From Ailurus styani (lineage: Eukaryota; Chordata; Mammalia; Carnivora; Ailuridae): a stretch of DNA of 64,000 bases. Positions 35,506 through 49,104 of this stretch are shown here, piece by piece; within the stretch, counting starts at the first letter, position 1, and each line of letters opens with the position of its first letter. The notes under the pieces were generated by a model. The model saw only the letters and a program-made list of their open reading frames with translations. It was not told where the DNA came from and made no database searches. A program made the position numbers and the translations under genes. Where the stretch lies: contig LNAC01000272.1 in NCBI GenBank assembly GCA_002007465.1, positions 1,824,527 through 1,888,526 of the forward strand, written 5' to 3'.

Positions 35506-37384
35506 TTACCACCCTAGAACTCTCGCCTTGTCTGCCTGTCATCCCGCTAGGCCCCACGTAGCTTTAATTAACAAGAGGGTCGTGTATTTTTTTTTTTTCA
35601 TTTCATCCCCAAGGGAGTGCATGGGACCAAGGCACAAGCCATTGTTAAATGATGAATGTGCTCCTTCATTCTGTAGCTTTCTGGCACCTTCGCTCATAGT
35701 CCCTGGCCCTGCCATGTCAGCTCATCCCAGAACAGGTCAAGCGGGGAAGTCTATTTCAGCCTTGACATTTGGAATGGAGGGCACAGAGCAGAAAGGCTTT
35801 GGACATGAGGAAGAGAATAGAACAAGTTTAAGTGAAGATGCCAGAGGGTTGCTGCCAGTAGAGAGAAAGACCGGGAAGGGGTCAACATAGCCTTCAAAAT
35901 AAACCATCTTCGATTTTAGCCAGCCGAACTCTGTTCGTGCTTTGCCCCCATAGCTGTGGATGGCCATCTCCACTTTATGACCATTTGCAGATCATTTGAA
36001 GTCCATCCCATAACTGTTCTCTTGCTAAGCTTCCTTTATGCAGAAAAATGATAATGTAGTTAGGATGCTTTCAAAAGTCCCAGGGGAAATTAATTTGTTT
36101 ACAGGATGGTGTATCGTATGGTTAAACCAACAAGGAAGAGCAGCCGGCCCTCTCTCCTCTCGGCGGAGCTGAAGGGGGGCTGAGTGGAGTCGCCAGGCAG
36201 GCGATGCTCGCGGGGTCCCCGGGAGCCCCGCCGCGGCTCTGTCTCCAACTGCCACCACCAGACAAATGGCCCAGTGCCCTTCTTTGGAGCGGGTCATTCT
36301 CGAATGCTTCCCATCACAGCTCTTTGCAGCTCCCTGCCCCGGCTTGCGTTTGTCTTCCCGGGACTGATGCATGCTGGACAGACAGACGTCCCTTCTGCAG
36401 TGAGCTCTGTTGCTTCCTGATCAGCACCCTCCTGAACCTTCTCTTTCCACTTTCCACTGGCACTCGGAAGTTGTTCCTTCCCCCAAGCACTGAAAGAGAA
36501 TCATGACAGCATTCAAGCAGGTGGTGTGTGTGTGGAGGGGGGGCGGGGGGGATTAAGTCTCGATGCACAGAATTACAGTACAATCAACTTCAATCAGTGA
36601 TAGGCCTGTATCACTTGGCCATGCCGCTCATGGCCAAGGGTCTCTCCTTGTGACAGCATTCGACTGCACATGAACAATCTCCATCCCACATGCCAATCGA
36701 GCATCAGCACAGGTTCCAGATTAGCAGAGTAGAAATTTAAGAAGACCCTATTGTAACTAGTGATGGTCTGCCTTCCTTTTGGAACTTCAGAAGAATACCA
36801 CTTCACAAATTTCTCCTCTTCCTGCAATCAGTTGGGACCACATGCTCAGTTTCATGATCCCGGCTCATTCATGGTCAGCCAGCTTCCCCGTGAGCTCTGG
36901 GAAGGGATCCCTGTGTCTCCCGGCCTGGGCAGGCTTCCTCCCTCACCCACAGCCGACCGCAGTGAGTGCACACACCCACTTATATTCTGCACAGGTAATC
37001 GGCCTCTGCTCGGGCTTGTATGTCTGCTTTTTAGAAGGAGGAAAGCATTTTTTAAAGTACCATTTGTATAGAGAACTATATCGAAGAACTACATTGCACA
37101 CAGTATGTCCATTGTGGACTTAACAAGTATCTTCGCAATATGCTTTCTTTGCAAATGCTTTACGTGAATCCGGTCCTTTGTCAGGAAATAAATGATTCTG
37201 AAACTGTTCTCATCAGCTTTCATGCTGAAGTTAAAATAAGGTTGACAATCGTGAGAACGATGGTTATAACAATGGTTCATACAAAATGACTGAGCTCAAA
37301 CCATTCCGGCCATGCTTTCATAGGGGGGTTGAAATGATAATACAGTCAAAGACACAACAGTAAAACATACCTGTCAGTTTGGGG
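35506..37384. other. unique intergenic sequence
   Basis: 36130-36260 is GC-rich with several CG dinucleotides but short. No exon or RNA gene is supported. Confidence 0.4.
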
Positions 37385-37570
37385 CTCTGACTGCATTCCA
37401 GGCATTGTGCTAGGCCCGTCATACACGAGAGCACCTACAACCTGGCAAGGTTACTTCCTGCCTACAGGTGGGGACACAGAGGCTCTTGGACAGCCGTGAC
37501 TATTCCAAGGTAACCCAGCCGGCCTGTAGTGATGCTGCGTTTAGTGACTGGACTTTCGACCCCAAGGTCG
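37385..37570 (+). mobile_element. MIR fragment
   Basis: 'ccaggcattgtgctaggccc', then 'acaggtggggacacagaggc' and 'aaggtaacccagccgg' follow MIR order. Confidence 0.7.
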
Positions 37571-37743
37571 TTGCAAATGATCTCTGTTGATGAGTTAGAT
37601 TCTTAGGAGAAATGGAAGAAGTGATAGACTCAACTTTTACTATTCATACACATTAGAGTAAATTCTGTCTTTCTTAGAGAAAGATGTAATATGTAAACCT
37701 TTTTTTTTAGCTTTTGTGCAAGAGTATAAAATCTGTGATTTGT

Positions 37744-37938
37744 TTTTTTTTTAAGATTTTATTTATTGATTTGACAGAGAGAGAGATCACAAGTAGGCAG
37801 AGAGGCAGGCAGAGGGAGAGGGGGAAGCAGGCTCCCTGCTGAGCAGAGAGCCTGATGTGGGGCTCGATCCCAGGATCCTGAGATCATGACCTGAGCCGAA
37901 GGCAGAGGCTTTAACCCACTGAGCCACCCAGGTGCCCC
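37744..37938 (-). mobile_element. Can-SINE (minus)
   Basis: AAGATTTTATTTATTGATTT tail and GAGCCACCCAGGTGCCCC head. The direct repeat AAATCTGTGATTTGT occurs on both sides. Confidence 0.96.
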
Positions 37939-37939
37939 T

Positions 37940-40150
37940 GAAATCTGTGATTTGTAAGGAAGACCCCTGTGGCCTACATGTGTGCGGTATTTAAGATGAG
38001 AACAGAATTCACACATGAACACTATTTCTGGACACACGCGGGGTAAAATTGAACTGTCCTCATTTAAAAATCAGCAGAGATGTAAGCGAACCTGCAAAAA
38101 TTCCCTTTAGTCACAAAGAAGGAGACAGTTTGAGAAGAAAGACTGGGAGGAGGGGGGCTTTTAATTTTTTAAGTCTTGCTTGGGGTAAGTAAAGTAAGGG
38201 TTAAGGGAGAAATTGCTGTGCCCTTTAAGGAAGAGGACTTTAAAAGGTCATTATGAAACAGGAAACAGTGTGTCCAAACAGGATGAAAAGGGATGTCTGT
38301 GAAATTGAAGGGATAAAAAAAAAACAACAACCAAAGATCATTTTGTTAAAGGAGGATGTAAAAACGCCAAACGTAGACTGAGGCAGGCACCCGATTCTCC
38401 TCACGGTTGGGTGGTGGGTGATAAAGATACTCTGTCCCGGACCTGCTCGCCTCTGCTGGCCCGACCGGGCCGCGGATGCTCTCTGGGCGGTTCTCTGCGG
38501 CCTGTTCCCCCGCATCTCCACAGGGACGTGGAGGAAAAGCTGGCAGGAGGCTGCCTGTCCCCAGAGACAGGGTCCGCTGGGCTTTCTACACGTCCCCGAA
38601 TATTCGGGTGCATACAATCTAAAAATCATTCAAGAAGAATCGCAGCCAACTCTTAAGTGCTTGCTTGACAAGGAACTCAACTGCTTGCCTTTATCTGATT
38701 TTTGAGCAAGTTCTATTCTGTTTTTCGTGTTCAAGGACGGGGCGTGCGTTTAGATACAGTCCTCTACACAAACGCCCTTCTGTCCTTGAGGAAGCACGGC
38801 CACAGAGCAGCACCGCGTGGCTCTGGGATTAGTGTCCTGACTGCCACCCATCTGATGATCAGCTCCTCGTCCGCAGGGATCCTGTGGGGTGGGGACAGCC
38901 TGTCTTCACTCGCCGCGGGGGCTACCGAGGCCCAGGTCAAGACCCCCCCCACCCCCCTNNNNNNNNNNNNNNNNNNNNNNNNNNNNNNNNNNNNNNNNNN
39001 NNNNNNNNNNNNNNNNNNNNNNNNNNNNNNNNNNNNNNNNNNNNNNNNNNNNNNNNNNNNNNNNNNNNNNNNNNNNNNNNNNNCTACCCCCCCACCCCCA
39101 TGAGGAACCTCGCACCTGCTAAATGAGTCACCGCCCCTTACGTGACCCCGGATGGAAATCTCAGGGTGTCTGCTCAGTTTCAAACTCATTTGCAGCCGCC
39201 GAGCTGGTGAGGAATTCGCCACCCACAAAAGCATCCGCTCTCATGTCTCGACAAATTCAGCGGTCACTCAGAAAATTGGAAACAATCGTTTCCTGAGCCC
39301 CTCCCCTGAATCACCTCTTCCAGACCCAAAATGGAGTTCTCAACTTCGAACCCAAGGCTTCAGAGTCACTGAAGCAATATCGTGGGCATGTCGGTGTGTC
39401 TCCCAGATGGAAAAGTCTCTCTTGAAAATGCAGAGGAGGACTTGAGGCCATGGTGAAGGGAGGCTGGCATGGCCCGTAGGACGCCTACTCACCGTCCCTG
39501 TCTTACCCTCCCTGGCATTGCTGTCTCAGAATAGAACTCCCTTAGCGGGGGAGAATATTATTTAATCGATGACACAGGTTATGAATGTTTTTGTTCCTGT
39601 AAGCTAAGCCACCTGACCATTTCTATTAAGACCTCTTGGGATGTAAAACAAAATGGTCTAGGCTCATTTTTTCTCTGGAAGGGATTTGTAGGTTCTACAA
39701 ATAGATCTTTGAGGGCTCCTTCTCTCCTTCTGCCGTCACTACCTTCCTTTTGCCCCCACACAGATTCTAAAAGTGATTGGTCTGGGAAATAATGGTTTTT
39801 AGCTCATTTTGACATTGGATCCTTTCTGGGTTTCTTAAGTGCTCCAACTGTGAGCATTTGAGGGACGTATAGTCATTCTGTCTGTAGACACAGACCAGCC
39901 TAATCTAACATCCAAAGCACCTGAAGCCTCTAATTAAATTGTCAGAGGATGTGCAACACACAAAGGGTAATTGATCCCCTCACATTCTGGAGGCGGCACC
40001 CCCCGTCTGCGCTTCCTCGGCCTGGCCCCCCTGAGCCTGCAGAGCCGTGGGGAAGAGAATCAGGGTCCCAAGTGCCGGGCTGGTCGGGAGGAGCACCAGT
40101 GAGCCTCATGTAGAACTCATTGCCGGAATGGACGGCAGATGGACCTCCAA
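37940..40150. other. unique intergenic sequence with a gap
   Basis: No recognisable exon or repeat. The only structure is the N gap at 38959-39083. ORFs crossing it are meaningless. Confidence 0.4.
38959..39083. other. assembly gap (125 N)
   Basis: C-rich sequence lies on both sides (ACCCCCCT and CTACCCCCCCACC), which suggests a G/C-rich tract that could not be sequenced. Confidence 0.99.
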
Positions 40151-40159
40151 GGGAATTTT

Positions 40160-40620
40160 TAAAAACCCGACCATGGAAACCAGAGAAAGACCACAGATAA
40201 ATCTGACCGCATTAAAAACTCATTTTTACCGGTAATAATAATAATAATAAACCATTAAATCCACATACATGGAAAGAGAGCAACTTCCACTTGACAACAT
40301 AACTGAATTTTGTAATGATATTCCCTTTGATCCAATCAGTTCACTTCTGGAAAACTAATTCTAACGAAATAATGGGAAGAGCCCAAAAATCATCAGTGGC
40401 AAAAAAAAAAAAAAAAAAGCACATGGAGGGACAACATGGATGTTTGAGATATGGGGCCAAGTTTGAGTATTTCATGTTCTAGATAGAATATTCCACTAAA
40501 TATTGGTGAAACGTGTTCACAAACAATTGAAAAATAACATGGAAATTGCTTTAGGCATAAAATTGATGGGAAGGTGAGAGATGCACATATACAGTAAAAC
40601 TGAAAAATATATAAATAGTC
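40160..40620 (+). mobile_element. old L1M-like stretch
   Basis: 'agaccacagataaatctgac' and 'ctaattctaacgaaataatg', then an A-run (40402-40419), fit a degenerate L1M 3' part. Low certainty. Confidence 0.35.
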
Positions 40621-40840
40621 AGGGCACCTGGGGGCCTCAGTCTGTGAAGCATCTGCCTTCGGCTCAGGTCATGATCCCAGGGTCCTGAGATCAAGTCCCA
40701 CATCAGGCTCCTTGCTCAGCAGGGAGCCTGCTTCTCCCTGTCCCTCTGCCTGCCGCTCCCCCTGCTCATGCTCTCTCTCTCTCCCCCTTTCTCTTTCTTT
40801 CTGACAAATAAAACCTTTAAAAAACTAAAATAAATAAAAT
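40621..40840 (+). mobile_element. Can-SINE (plus)
   Basis: AGGGCACCTGGGGGCCTCAG head and GACAAATAAAACCTTTAAAA tail, followed by an AT-rich low-complexity stretch (40842-40950). The TSD is unclear. Confidence 0.94.
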
Positions 40841-40841
40841 G

Positions 40842-40950
40842 TATAATATATTTACATGTATTATACATGTACATTAAATGTATATTAATGTGTATTAAGA
40901 GTATATTAAATGTATAATATATAATAAATAAAATTAAAATGTATATACAC
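40842..40950. repeat. AT-rich low-complexity tract
   Basis: Imperfect repeats of TGTATATTAA/ATGTATAATATA. It explains the spurious ORF on the minus strand. Confidence 0.8.
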
Positions 40951-41025
40951 ACACATACATATGCAAAGAAGAGACAAAAATGCTCAAAATATTAATGCAG
41001 AGGGACCTTCAGAAAAAGTAGGATT

Positions 41026-41228
41026 AGGGGCGCCTGGGTGGCTCAGTGGGTTAAAGCCTCTGCCTTCAGCTCAGGTCATGATCTCAGGGTCCTGGGACTG
41101 AGCCCCGCCTCAGGCTCCCTGCTCAGCGGGGAGCCTGCTTCCTCCTTTCTCTCTGTCTGCCTCTCTGCCTACTTGTAATCTCGCTCTCTCCGTCAAATAA
41201 ATAAATAAATAAATCTTAAAAAAAAAAA
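41026..41228 (+). mobile_element. Can-SINE (plus), young-looking
   Basis: GGGGCGCCTGGGTGGCTCAG head, mustelid-type body and a long A tail. The target duplication AGAAAAAGTAGGAT is perfect on both sides, which suggests a recent insertion about 1.7 kb upstream of the TMC3 start codon. Confidence 0.97.
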
Positions 41229-41289
41229 AGAAAAAGTAGGATGAAAAAATCTTTGAAATGCTTGGAAATAACCCCTATGGGTAAAGATC

Positions 41290-42975
41290 TCTAAAAGAAG
41301 GCAAAAAAAAAAAAAAAAGCCATGGGAGGGGGTTGGGTAGAAATAATCGTATTAACTGCATTATTTTGTCCATCTGACAAGCATAGATTTTATGTAGTGT
41401 TACCAGACAGAGCATCAGGCCACATGGCCTCTAGCAAATTGGCAGACAGGCGATCTGGTCTCACAAGCCCCCGGGGGCCAGCTCTGGCATCGGCCTCTGA
41501 TTGATTCCCCTGCCTGTAGCTCTCCGTCCCAACACCGGTGGAAGAGTCCCTGAGCCTTAGGACCCTGGGCCAGGGCTCTGGCTTGCCCTTGGCCGTCCAG
41601 CGTGGGACAGACCGTAAGAGCCATCTAAGTAATTTGCTAATGAGTCAATGGAGGAATGCATACATGGGAGAAGGCAGCCCCTTTCCTAGAGCTGCTGATG
41701 GATTTTCTTTCACCCACCCTGTTGTGTGATGCCCACCCGTTCATGTCTTCCCCCCATATGTTGAGTCTGCACCAGGTGGAGTGCTCAGCAGAAAGGGACC
41801 TTCCTGTTTCAGTCCTGCGCCTTCCTATTCAGTGAGTACAAACTGCAAACAGACCAGTTTGTGTGTTAATCAGAAAATAGGATTTTATATCTTGAAACGG
41901 TGGGAAAATCCTGGACTTGGGGATACATTCTTTGGTAGAGAATCCCAGTGAATGACTAGAGAGGGGAATGTGCAGGTGGCAAGGGGACTGGGTGCCTTTC
42001 TACCTAGGAAAGCCGCTGATGTGTCCCCCGGGGACCGGCCTGCACTGGGTACCCCGTCTTAAATCGGCAGGCAACTTGTTTTCAGAATACCTGTGTGAGC
42101 ATCTGCTCTCACCAATTCTTGCCTTCTCATTATGAAACTCCAGGGGGGCTCTTAAAATGTCTTCACCTTCAGTCCTCGTAGGATTATCCTCTTGATTCAT
42201 GTGGCCACACTTAGAAAATGTAAATACAAGAAAATGTTACTTTGATTATTGTTAATATCACCCTGAAATAGTTCAGGGAGTCGTGTGCTTATTTCTGAAA
42301 TATACTTGTAGAGGGTGTTGGAGAAGAAGTAAATACACAGAAATAAAATAGAGGGGACAAAGGGTCAGTGAGCTGTGGATCCAGGCTGGGACTAGGCAGT
42401 ATTCGTGGTGCAACCTTTGTGGGGGATTTGACTTCTTTCCAAGTGGAAAAAGAAAGCAGAAAAAAATAAAAAATAAAAAAACACACCTAAGACGTTATGA
42501 CTTCCTCTCCTGGACTCTGCTGTGCAAACACAGGCAAGATTCTTACTGCAAGCCTCTTTCTTGAGAGGTAAAAACCAGAAAGAAAAAAAAAATCTGTGCC
42601 CTGCATCCTGTTTTGTCAACGGCAGTCATAGGAATAGATGTAAAGCGCTTTGCAAAGCACAGAGCCCTGTCTGGGTGCAAGGGGTCACAGATGTGAGGGT
42701 CTGGGCAGCACCTAGCACTCCCCAGTTCAGCCTGGCCAAGCCTCCCGCCTTCGTCTGCCCAGACTTCAGCCAATCTGGGCTGCCGAGGCCACCTTAGCAT
42801 TACATACTCACAACAAGGACGCTGCAGACGCGCTCTCCTGCTCCTGAGAACCAGAGAGAACGGCTCCCAGCAGCTCCCCTGCAGAACCTCCTCGAGGTGG
42901 GGAGAAGACCCCTGCTGCCGGCCCCCCTGAGCCCCTGCCGGACCCCTTGAGGTCACTGGCAGCAGGGCAGCCCCC
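41290..42975. other. TMC3 proximal upstream region
   Basis: This is unique sequence, largely free of recognised repeats, immediately 5' of the start codon. It is the logical place for the promoter and 5' UTR, but I see no convincing TATA box and no CpG island. One short perfect palindrome, AAAGCGCTTT, lies near 42640. Any promoter call here is positional inference only. Confidence 0.3.
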
Positions 42976-43064
42976 ATGAAACCCTCAAAGGCATGTCAGC
43001 GCTACCGAAGCATCCGGAGAAACACCGGCCAACACTACTTCTACCAGGAGTCCCTGCTGCTCAG
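42976..43064 (+). CDS. TMC3: TMC3 coding exon 1 (start codon)
   Basis: It encodes residues 1-29 and two bases of codon 30, beginning MKPSKACQRYRSIRRN and ending QESLLL(S). The ATG at 42976 is chosen because this opening matches the known TMC3 N-terminus (MK.SKA.QRYR.IRRN). A second in-frame ATG is absent in the exon. The context is cccccATGa, so position -3 is a pyrimidine and the Kozak match is weak. The donor is AG|gtgagt, with phase 2 after the exon. The basic, tyrosine-rich segment is cytosolic. Any upstream 5' UTR is contiguous or in an unidentified exon. Confidence 0.9.
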
Positions 43065-44410
<1,346 letters not shown>

Positions 44411-44576
44411 TAAGGGCTTCAACAGCCGTTATTGATCATTGCAAATGCGCTTTCCACGAAACCGCCCTGACCCGCCCAAGGAAATGGGCACAAAGACCCG
44501 CGTGAGAGTGGCGGACGTGCACACTTGACCTGACTCAGAGAAGTCACGAGGGCCTCAAGGCGGCCAGTATCTCTGT

Positions 44577-44606
44577 GAGTGTGTGTGTATGTGTGTCTGG
44601 GTTGGG

Positions 44607-44655
<49 letters not shown>
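44577..44655. repeat. (GT)n microsatellite in TMC3 intron 2
   Basis: Interrupted at the left, then about 22 uninterrupted GT units. Confidence 0.95.
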
Positions 44656-44889
44656 GGTGGAGTTTGTGGTTTTCTGCCTCCCTTTCGAACACTAGATTTT
44701 AGCATTGTGTCTAGAGGTGAACAAAATAACCAAACACGTCTATAAGCTGGAATGAAAACAGATGGTAATTCCAGCTGCTGGGGTGGTGGGGGGTGTTACT
44801 CCGTCTGGGGGGAAACCAGATTCTATGGGAAACCAGATAACGATGATCCTGAGTCGCAAGACAGAATCTGTTTAGATACTAGTGAACTG

Positions 44890-45010
44890 CTAAAGAGTTG
44901 CAGTGAGGCTGCCTGAATTTGAAGACTACCTCCCAATCCTTAGCTGTGTGATGTTGGGTCACTCTCTTAATTTCTCAGCCGCTTTCTTTCTCTTTAAAGT
45001 TGAGGTGATG
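44890..45010 (+). mobile_element. MIR fragment
   Basis: 'cttagctgtgtgatgttggg' and 'ttaatttctcagccgctttc' match the MIR core. Confidence 0.65.
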
Positions 45011-45964
45011 GTGCAGAAAGGCACCAGTCACCTGCTTCCAAAAATGGGCCCGTTAAGCAAGCAGGCGTTTGTTAAAGACTCAGAACCCCTGATGGCCCTT
45101 AGGGCTGTCCCATCAGAAAGTGTGGGAGAGAGGGGCCAATGTTTTTAATGTGCATTCAGGTGGATTCTTTCACTTACTGAAGTTTAGATCCACAGAGAGT
45201 TCAAGGTTAAAAGGAATGAGCGGTGTGAGCCCTCCCGCTGTCTCCGATACACGGAAGTCATGCCCGCTCCTGAGTCCTGATGGATGGGGCCAATGCCCAG
45301 GTCACAGCAGAGGCAGTTCACTGAATGGTCTTAACGAGCTACTCTGACCTGCCAAGTGCACCTTCCTGGAGAAACAGGCAGCAGCCCCGCTCATCGGGCA
45401 CCCTGCGTAGACAGGATCAGAACCTTGTCAGTGTCCCTCTCCCGATCCCAAGCACACAGCCAGCCCCTCCTCCCCACCTGCCGTCAGGCTTTGCATTTGT
45501 CTTCCATGAGATTGCAGCTTTGCTGGCTTCCCCTGATAAGGGAAGGCAGCCATGCTCTTCCAGGCAGACCCAAGACGCGGCCGGTCCCTGGGTGGCTCAG
45601 CAGGTGGCTGAGGGCACCTGCCGTTTCTAGTCTCAGCAGTTTCTGGCTAACCGTCCCTGTGTGGTGTCGGCTCCCACCACGGCTGCTCCCTTGAGTGAGG
45701 ACGGCAATTTCAGATAGAAGACTGATTCTCAGGACGCACAGCCTCCGAAAGCCAGCCCTGAGCTTTAAACCCAGGCTCTCCGACCCTGACTCCAATGTCC
45801 TATTGAAACTTTGGAACTCTGCCAAAGGAATCATTGGGGCATTTATCCTAAAAAAAAAAAAAAAAAGTCATGTATTGTATCACAATTTTTCAAGAACTGT
45901 GCAGAAATGCTGCTGCTGATTCCTGATCACTGCCTGGTAGGAGTAATTAGTAATTACTAATTAC

Positions 45965-45984
45965 TAATTAATGATCATTAATTA
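45965..45984. repeat. perfect 20-bp AT palindrome
   Basis: TAATTAATGATCATTAATTA is fully self-complementary. It lies beside tandem TAATTAC units (45943-45970). Confidence 0.95.
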
Positions 45985-46499
45985 TTAGTATGAGACTGAG
46001 TCTTTTCAACCTGCAGGCAGAGCACAGCAAATGATAACTTTCCTATCAAAAGGGCGAACCAGGCCTTCGGGGCTGACACCTGGCCAGGGGCTCAGCCTGG
46101 GCGCCGACAGACCCTCCCGTCCACCCCCCGCCGCCCCCTGCCCTGCTGCCTGGGCCAGCGGTCAGGCTCCCAGGGGAGGCTCGTCCTCTGAGCACCTCCG
46201 TTTATCATCCCCTGGTCCCCACCTCTCCTCCCTCGTCACCTTGAGAAGCTACTGAAGCAATGCCTCACTCACTGGACCAGCTGAGGCGTCAGGAAAGCAT
46301 GGAGACCACTGAAGCCTGACCGTGTGGGGAGCCAGGGAGGAGGGTGATGCCGAAGAAAGCAGGGAGCCCTCGCTGAGTCTGGGGAGACAGCCCCCTGTCT
46401 GGGAGGGCATGGCGCGGGTTCCTGGGCCTTGCAGGGAAGCAAGCGGGCAGCGCCCTTAAGTCAACATGGGTCTGTGAGGAGGCCTAGGGGAGGTGGGTC

Positions 46500-46690
46500 C
46501 TCCTGGTAGCCCAGGTCCAGGTCCACCCTGTCTCATACTCCGACCACAGCTGCTCTCTCCCAATTACTGTCGCCTCGGGACTCCTTCACCCTATTAGCTA
46601 GGGGATCTTCTGGTGCAATGACTTTGTCTTATCTACCTCTGTGTCCTGCTCTGCTTGACCCAAGTCAGGGTGCACAAAATGTTTGCAGGA
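46500..46690 (+). mobile_element. L2-like 3' end
   Basis: 'gactttgtcttatctacctc' and 'gtgtcctgctctgcttgacc' are in L2 order. Degenerate. Confidence 0.45.
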
Positions 46691-47743
46691 AAGAAATTAT
46701 AAACAATGAGATGAAACAAATTATTTCACTTGTATAGGCTTCTGTCTTTTAGATGCTGGGCGGGGAAGGACATCAATCCTCACCCCAGCCTGCATTTGTG
46801 CTTCTGACCGGAATGAAGCCAGGGCATGGGTGGGGCCCGGGAGCTGGGATGATGACAAGGAGGGCACAGTGCCCCAAAACCCAGCAAGCACTCTGATTAG
46901 CTCACGTCTCACTCAGTGGGAAAGAGAGTCATCCAGTTTCTATGTCTCTTGGGGAAAGACTCAACAGCTGTGGGCGTTGCTAAAAGTCTATTGGGGTGCA
47001 CATGCAAGACCTTCCTAGCAGCGAACGGGGCAGATTCGAGATTGAAGGACCCCAAAGAACCAAGCACTGAGCACAATCAAGGGGAGGGGGGCTGGCCACG
47101 GATAACGAGGGTCATCAGCGCAGTGTCAGATGAGGTCGCCTTGAAAGTAACATTCACCGCTAAGCGTCCTTGACTGCTGTCCCTCCCACTGGTGCTGACG
47201 TTGATTGTCTAATCCTGTTCATCCTGTAGGTGTGGATTTAACCATCTACCCTGGTGAATTCGGTGCATTTCAAGGATCAGCTCACCAAAGTGGTCAGTTA
47301 GCGAGCTAGTAACTACTAGCTAAACCAGGTTCTTTGTGGCCGTGTAGACACCACCCTTTCCTCAAGGCAGATTCTCTGAGGCTAGGTCTGACTTTCACTT
47401 CCAGAGACGAGGCTGCAGGAAGAAGGCTGCTGAGGTTAAGGGGAGGGGTGAGACCCCTAGTGATGCTGCCAGGACTTACCCCTCCCCCACTCATGACTGA
47501 TTCCCAGACAACAATCAGGGAAGGGCTTTAATGCAACTCATTTAATCACTGAATCATCATTTTCTAAGAATTTATCCATTTAATTTTTTTTCAGGAAGTA
47601 TTTTTTAAGGGAGCTTTCTGGTTCCCGGAGGTCAGGAAATGAATAGCAGCACCTTGCCAAGGCCTATTGTCCCTCACCTTTTGGTCACCTGATCCTGTCA
47701 CTTTTTTGCATATTTTGCTAAGGTAGCGAGCATGATAAAATAG

Positions 47744-47977
<234 letters not shown>

Positions 47978-48442
47978 TGAGCTGCAGGATCCCCATGTCC
48001 CCAGACCTGGAGCTTAATCCTGGATGTGGTCGCCTGCTCATTGGACGTGACCTTGGGGAAACCCTACTCAGCTGAGAAAGGGCATCTTCCCTTAAGAAGA
48101 TGATCTAGCATCCTTCCTGACTTATTCCCACCCGTACCTGTAGGTTTTTTTTTCACTGCACATCTTGTAATGAGAAAGTTCCAGATATATTCCAACGCTC
48201 ACTTTATAATTCAATGCTAAGGTTTTTGTTTGTTATTTTTTCCATTTGGTTCCTTAAAGCTAAACTTTGTTATATATTGAAGTTACCTGTTTAGAGAGAT
48301 GTTATAATAATTTTCATAAATGTTTAGAAGACAAAGAAAAAAATCATGCCCTTATATAGTATCTTTTTTTTAATCTCACATTCCAGTCACTGAATATATA
48401 ATTTTCACTGAGAGTATTTATAGTATACAAGCCTTTTTTTTT

Positions 48443-48650
48443 TTTAGCATAATGTCCCCTGGGGTCATCCATGTTATCACAAATGGGAGGATTTCCTTTT
48501 CTAAGGCAGAATAATATGCCATTGCATGTTTATACCACATTTTCTCTACCCACTCCTCTGCTGATGGACATTTGGGTTGTTTCCATAACTTCGCTATTGT
48601 GAATACTACTGCAATGAACATGGAAGTGCTTTTGGTATCCCTTTGAGATC

Positions 48651-48685
<35 letters not shown>

Positions 48686-48862
48686 TTTTTTATTCTTTGC
48701 CCCAGGGGTACCGGTCTGTGAATCATCAGGTTTACATCTTTCACAGCATTCACCATAGCACAAACCCCCCCCCAATATCCATAACCCATCCACCCTATCC
48801 CTACCCTCCCATCCCCCAGTAACCCTCAGTTTGTTTTGTGAGATTAGGAGTCTCTTATGGTT
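48443..48862 (-). mobile_element. L1-derived insertion with a second L1 piece at its 3' side
   Basis: The right part (48690-48862) is the reversed 3' UTR of the carnivore L1 (tctttgccccaggggtaccg, then cctcagtttgttttgtgaga), preceded by an (ATTT)n tail. The left part (48446-48640) is an older reversed L1 ORF2 end (tagcataatgtcccctgggg, then gatggacatttgggttgttt), preceded by a T-run. The target duplication TATACAAGCC plus T's lies at 48424-48442 and 48863-48881. Confidence 0.7.
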
Positions 48863-49104
48863 TATACAAGCCTTTTTTTTTCTTACTTCTTTTTTCACTT
48901 AACCCCACACAAAACAGAGGATTTTTCCATGTTGCTCTGTATTGTTTGCACATATCATTTTCCATGACAGACAAATGTACATTAACTTAATTAGTTATTT
49001 GTCTTCTGGTGAATATTAAATTGTCTCTAATTTTTCATTATTGTTACTAACCCTGAAAAGAATATCTTTGCACATATTGCTTTTCCTACCTTTTATTTAT
49101 TTAC

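Noticed and set aside
38702..39234. ORFs of 133 and 156 codons
   Set aside because: They cross the 125-N gap, so the length is an artefact.
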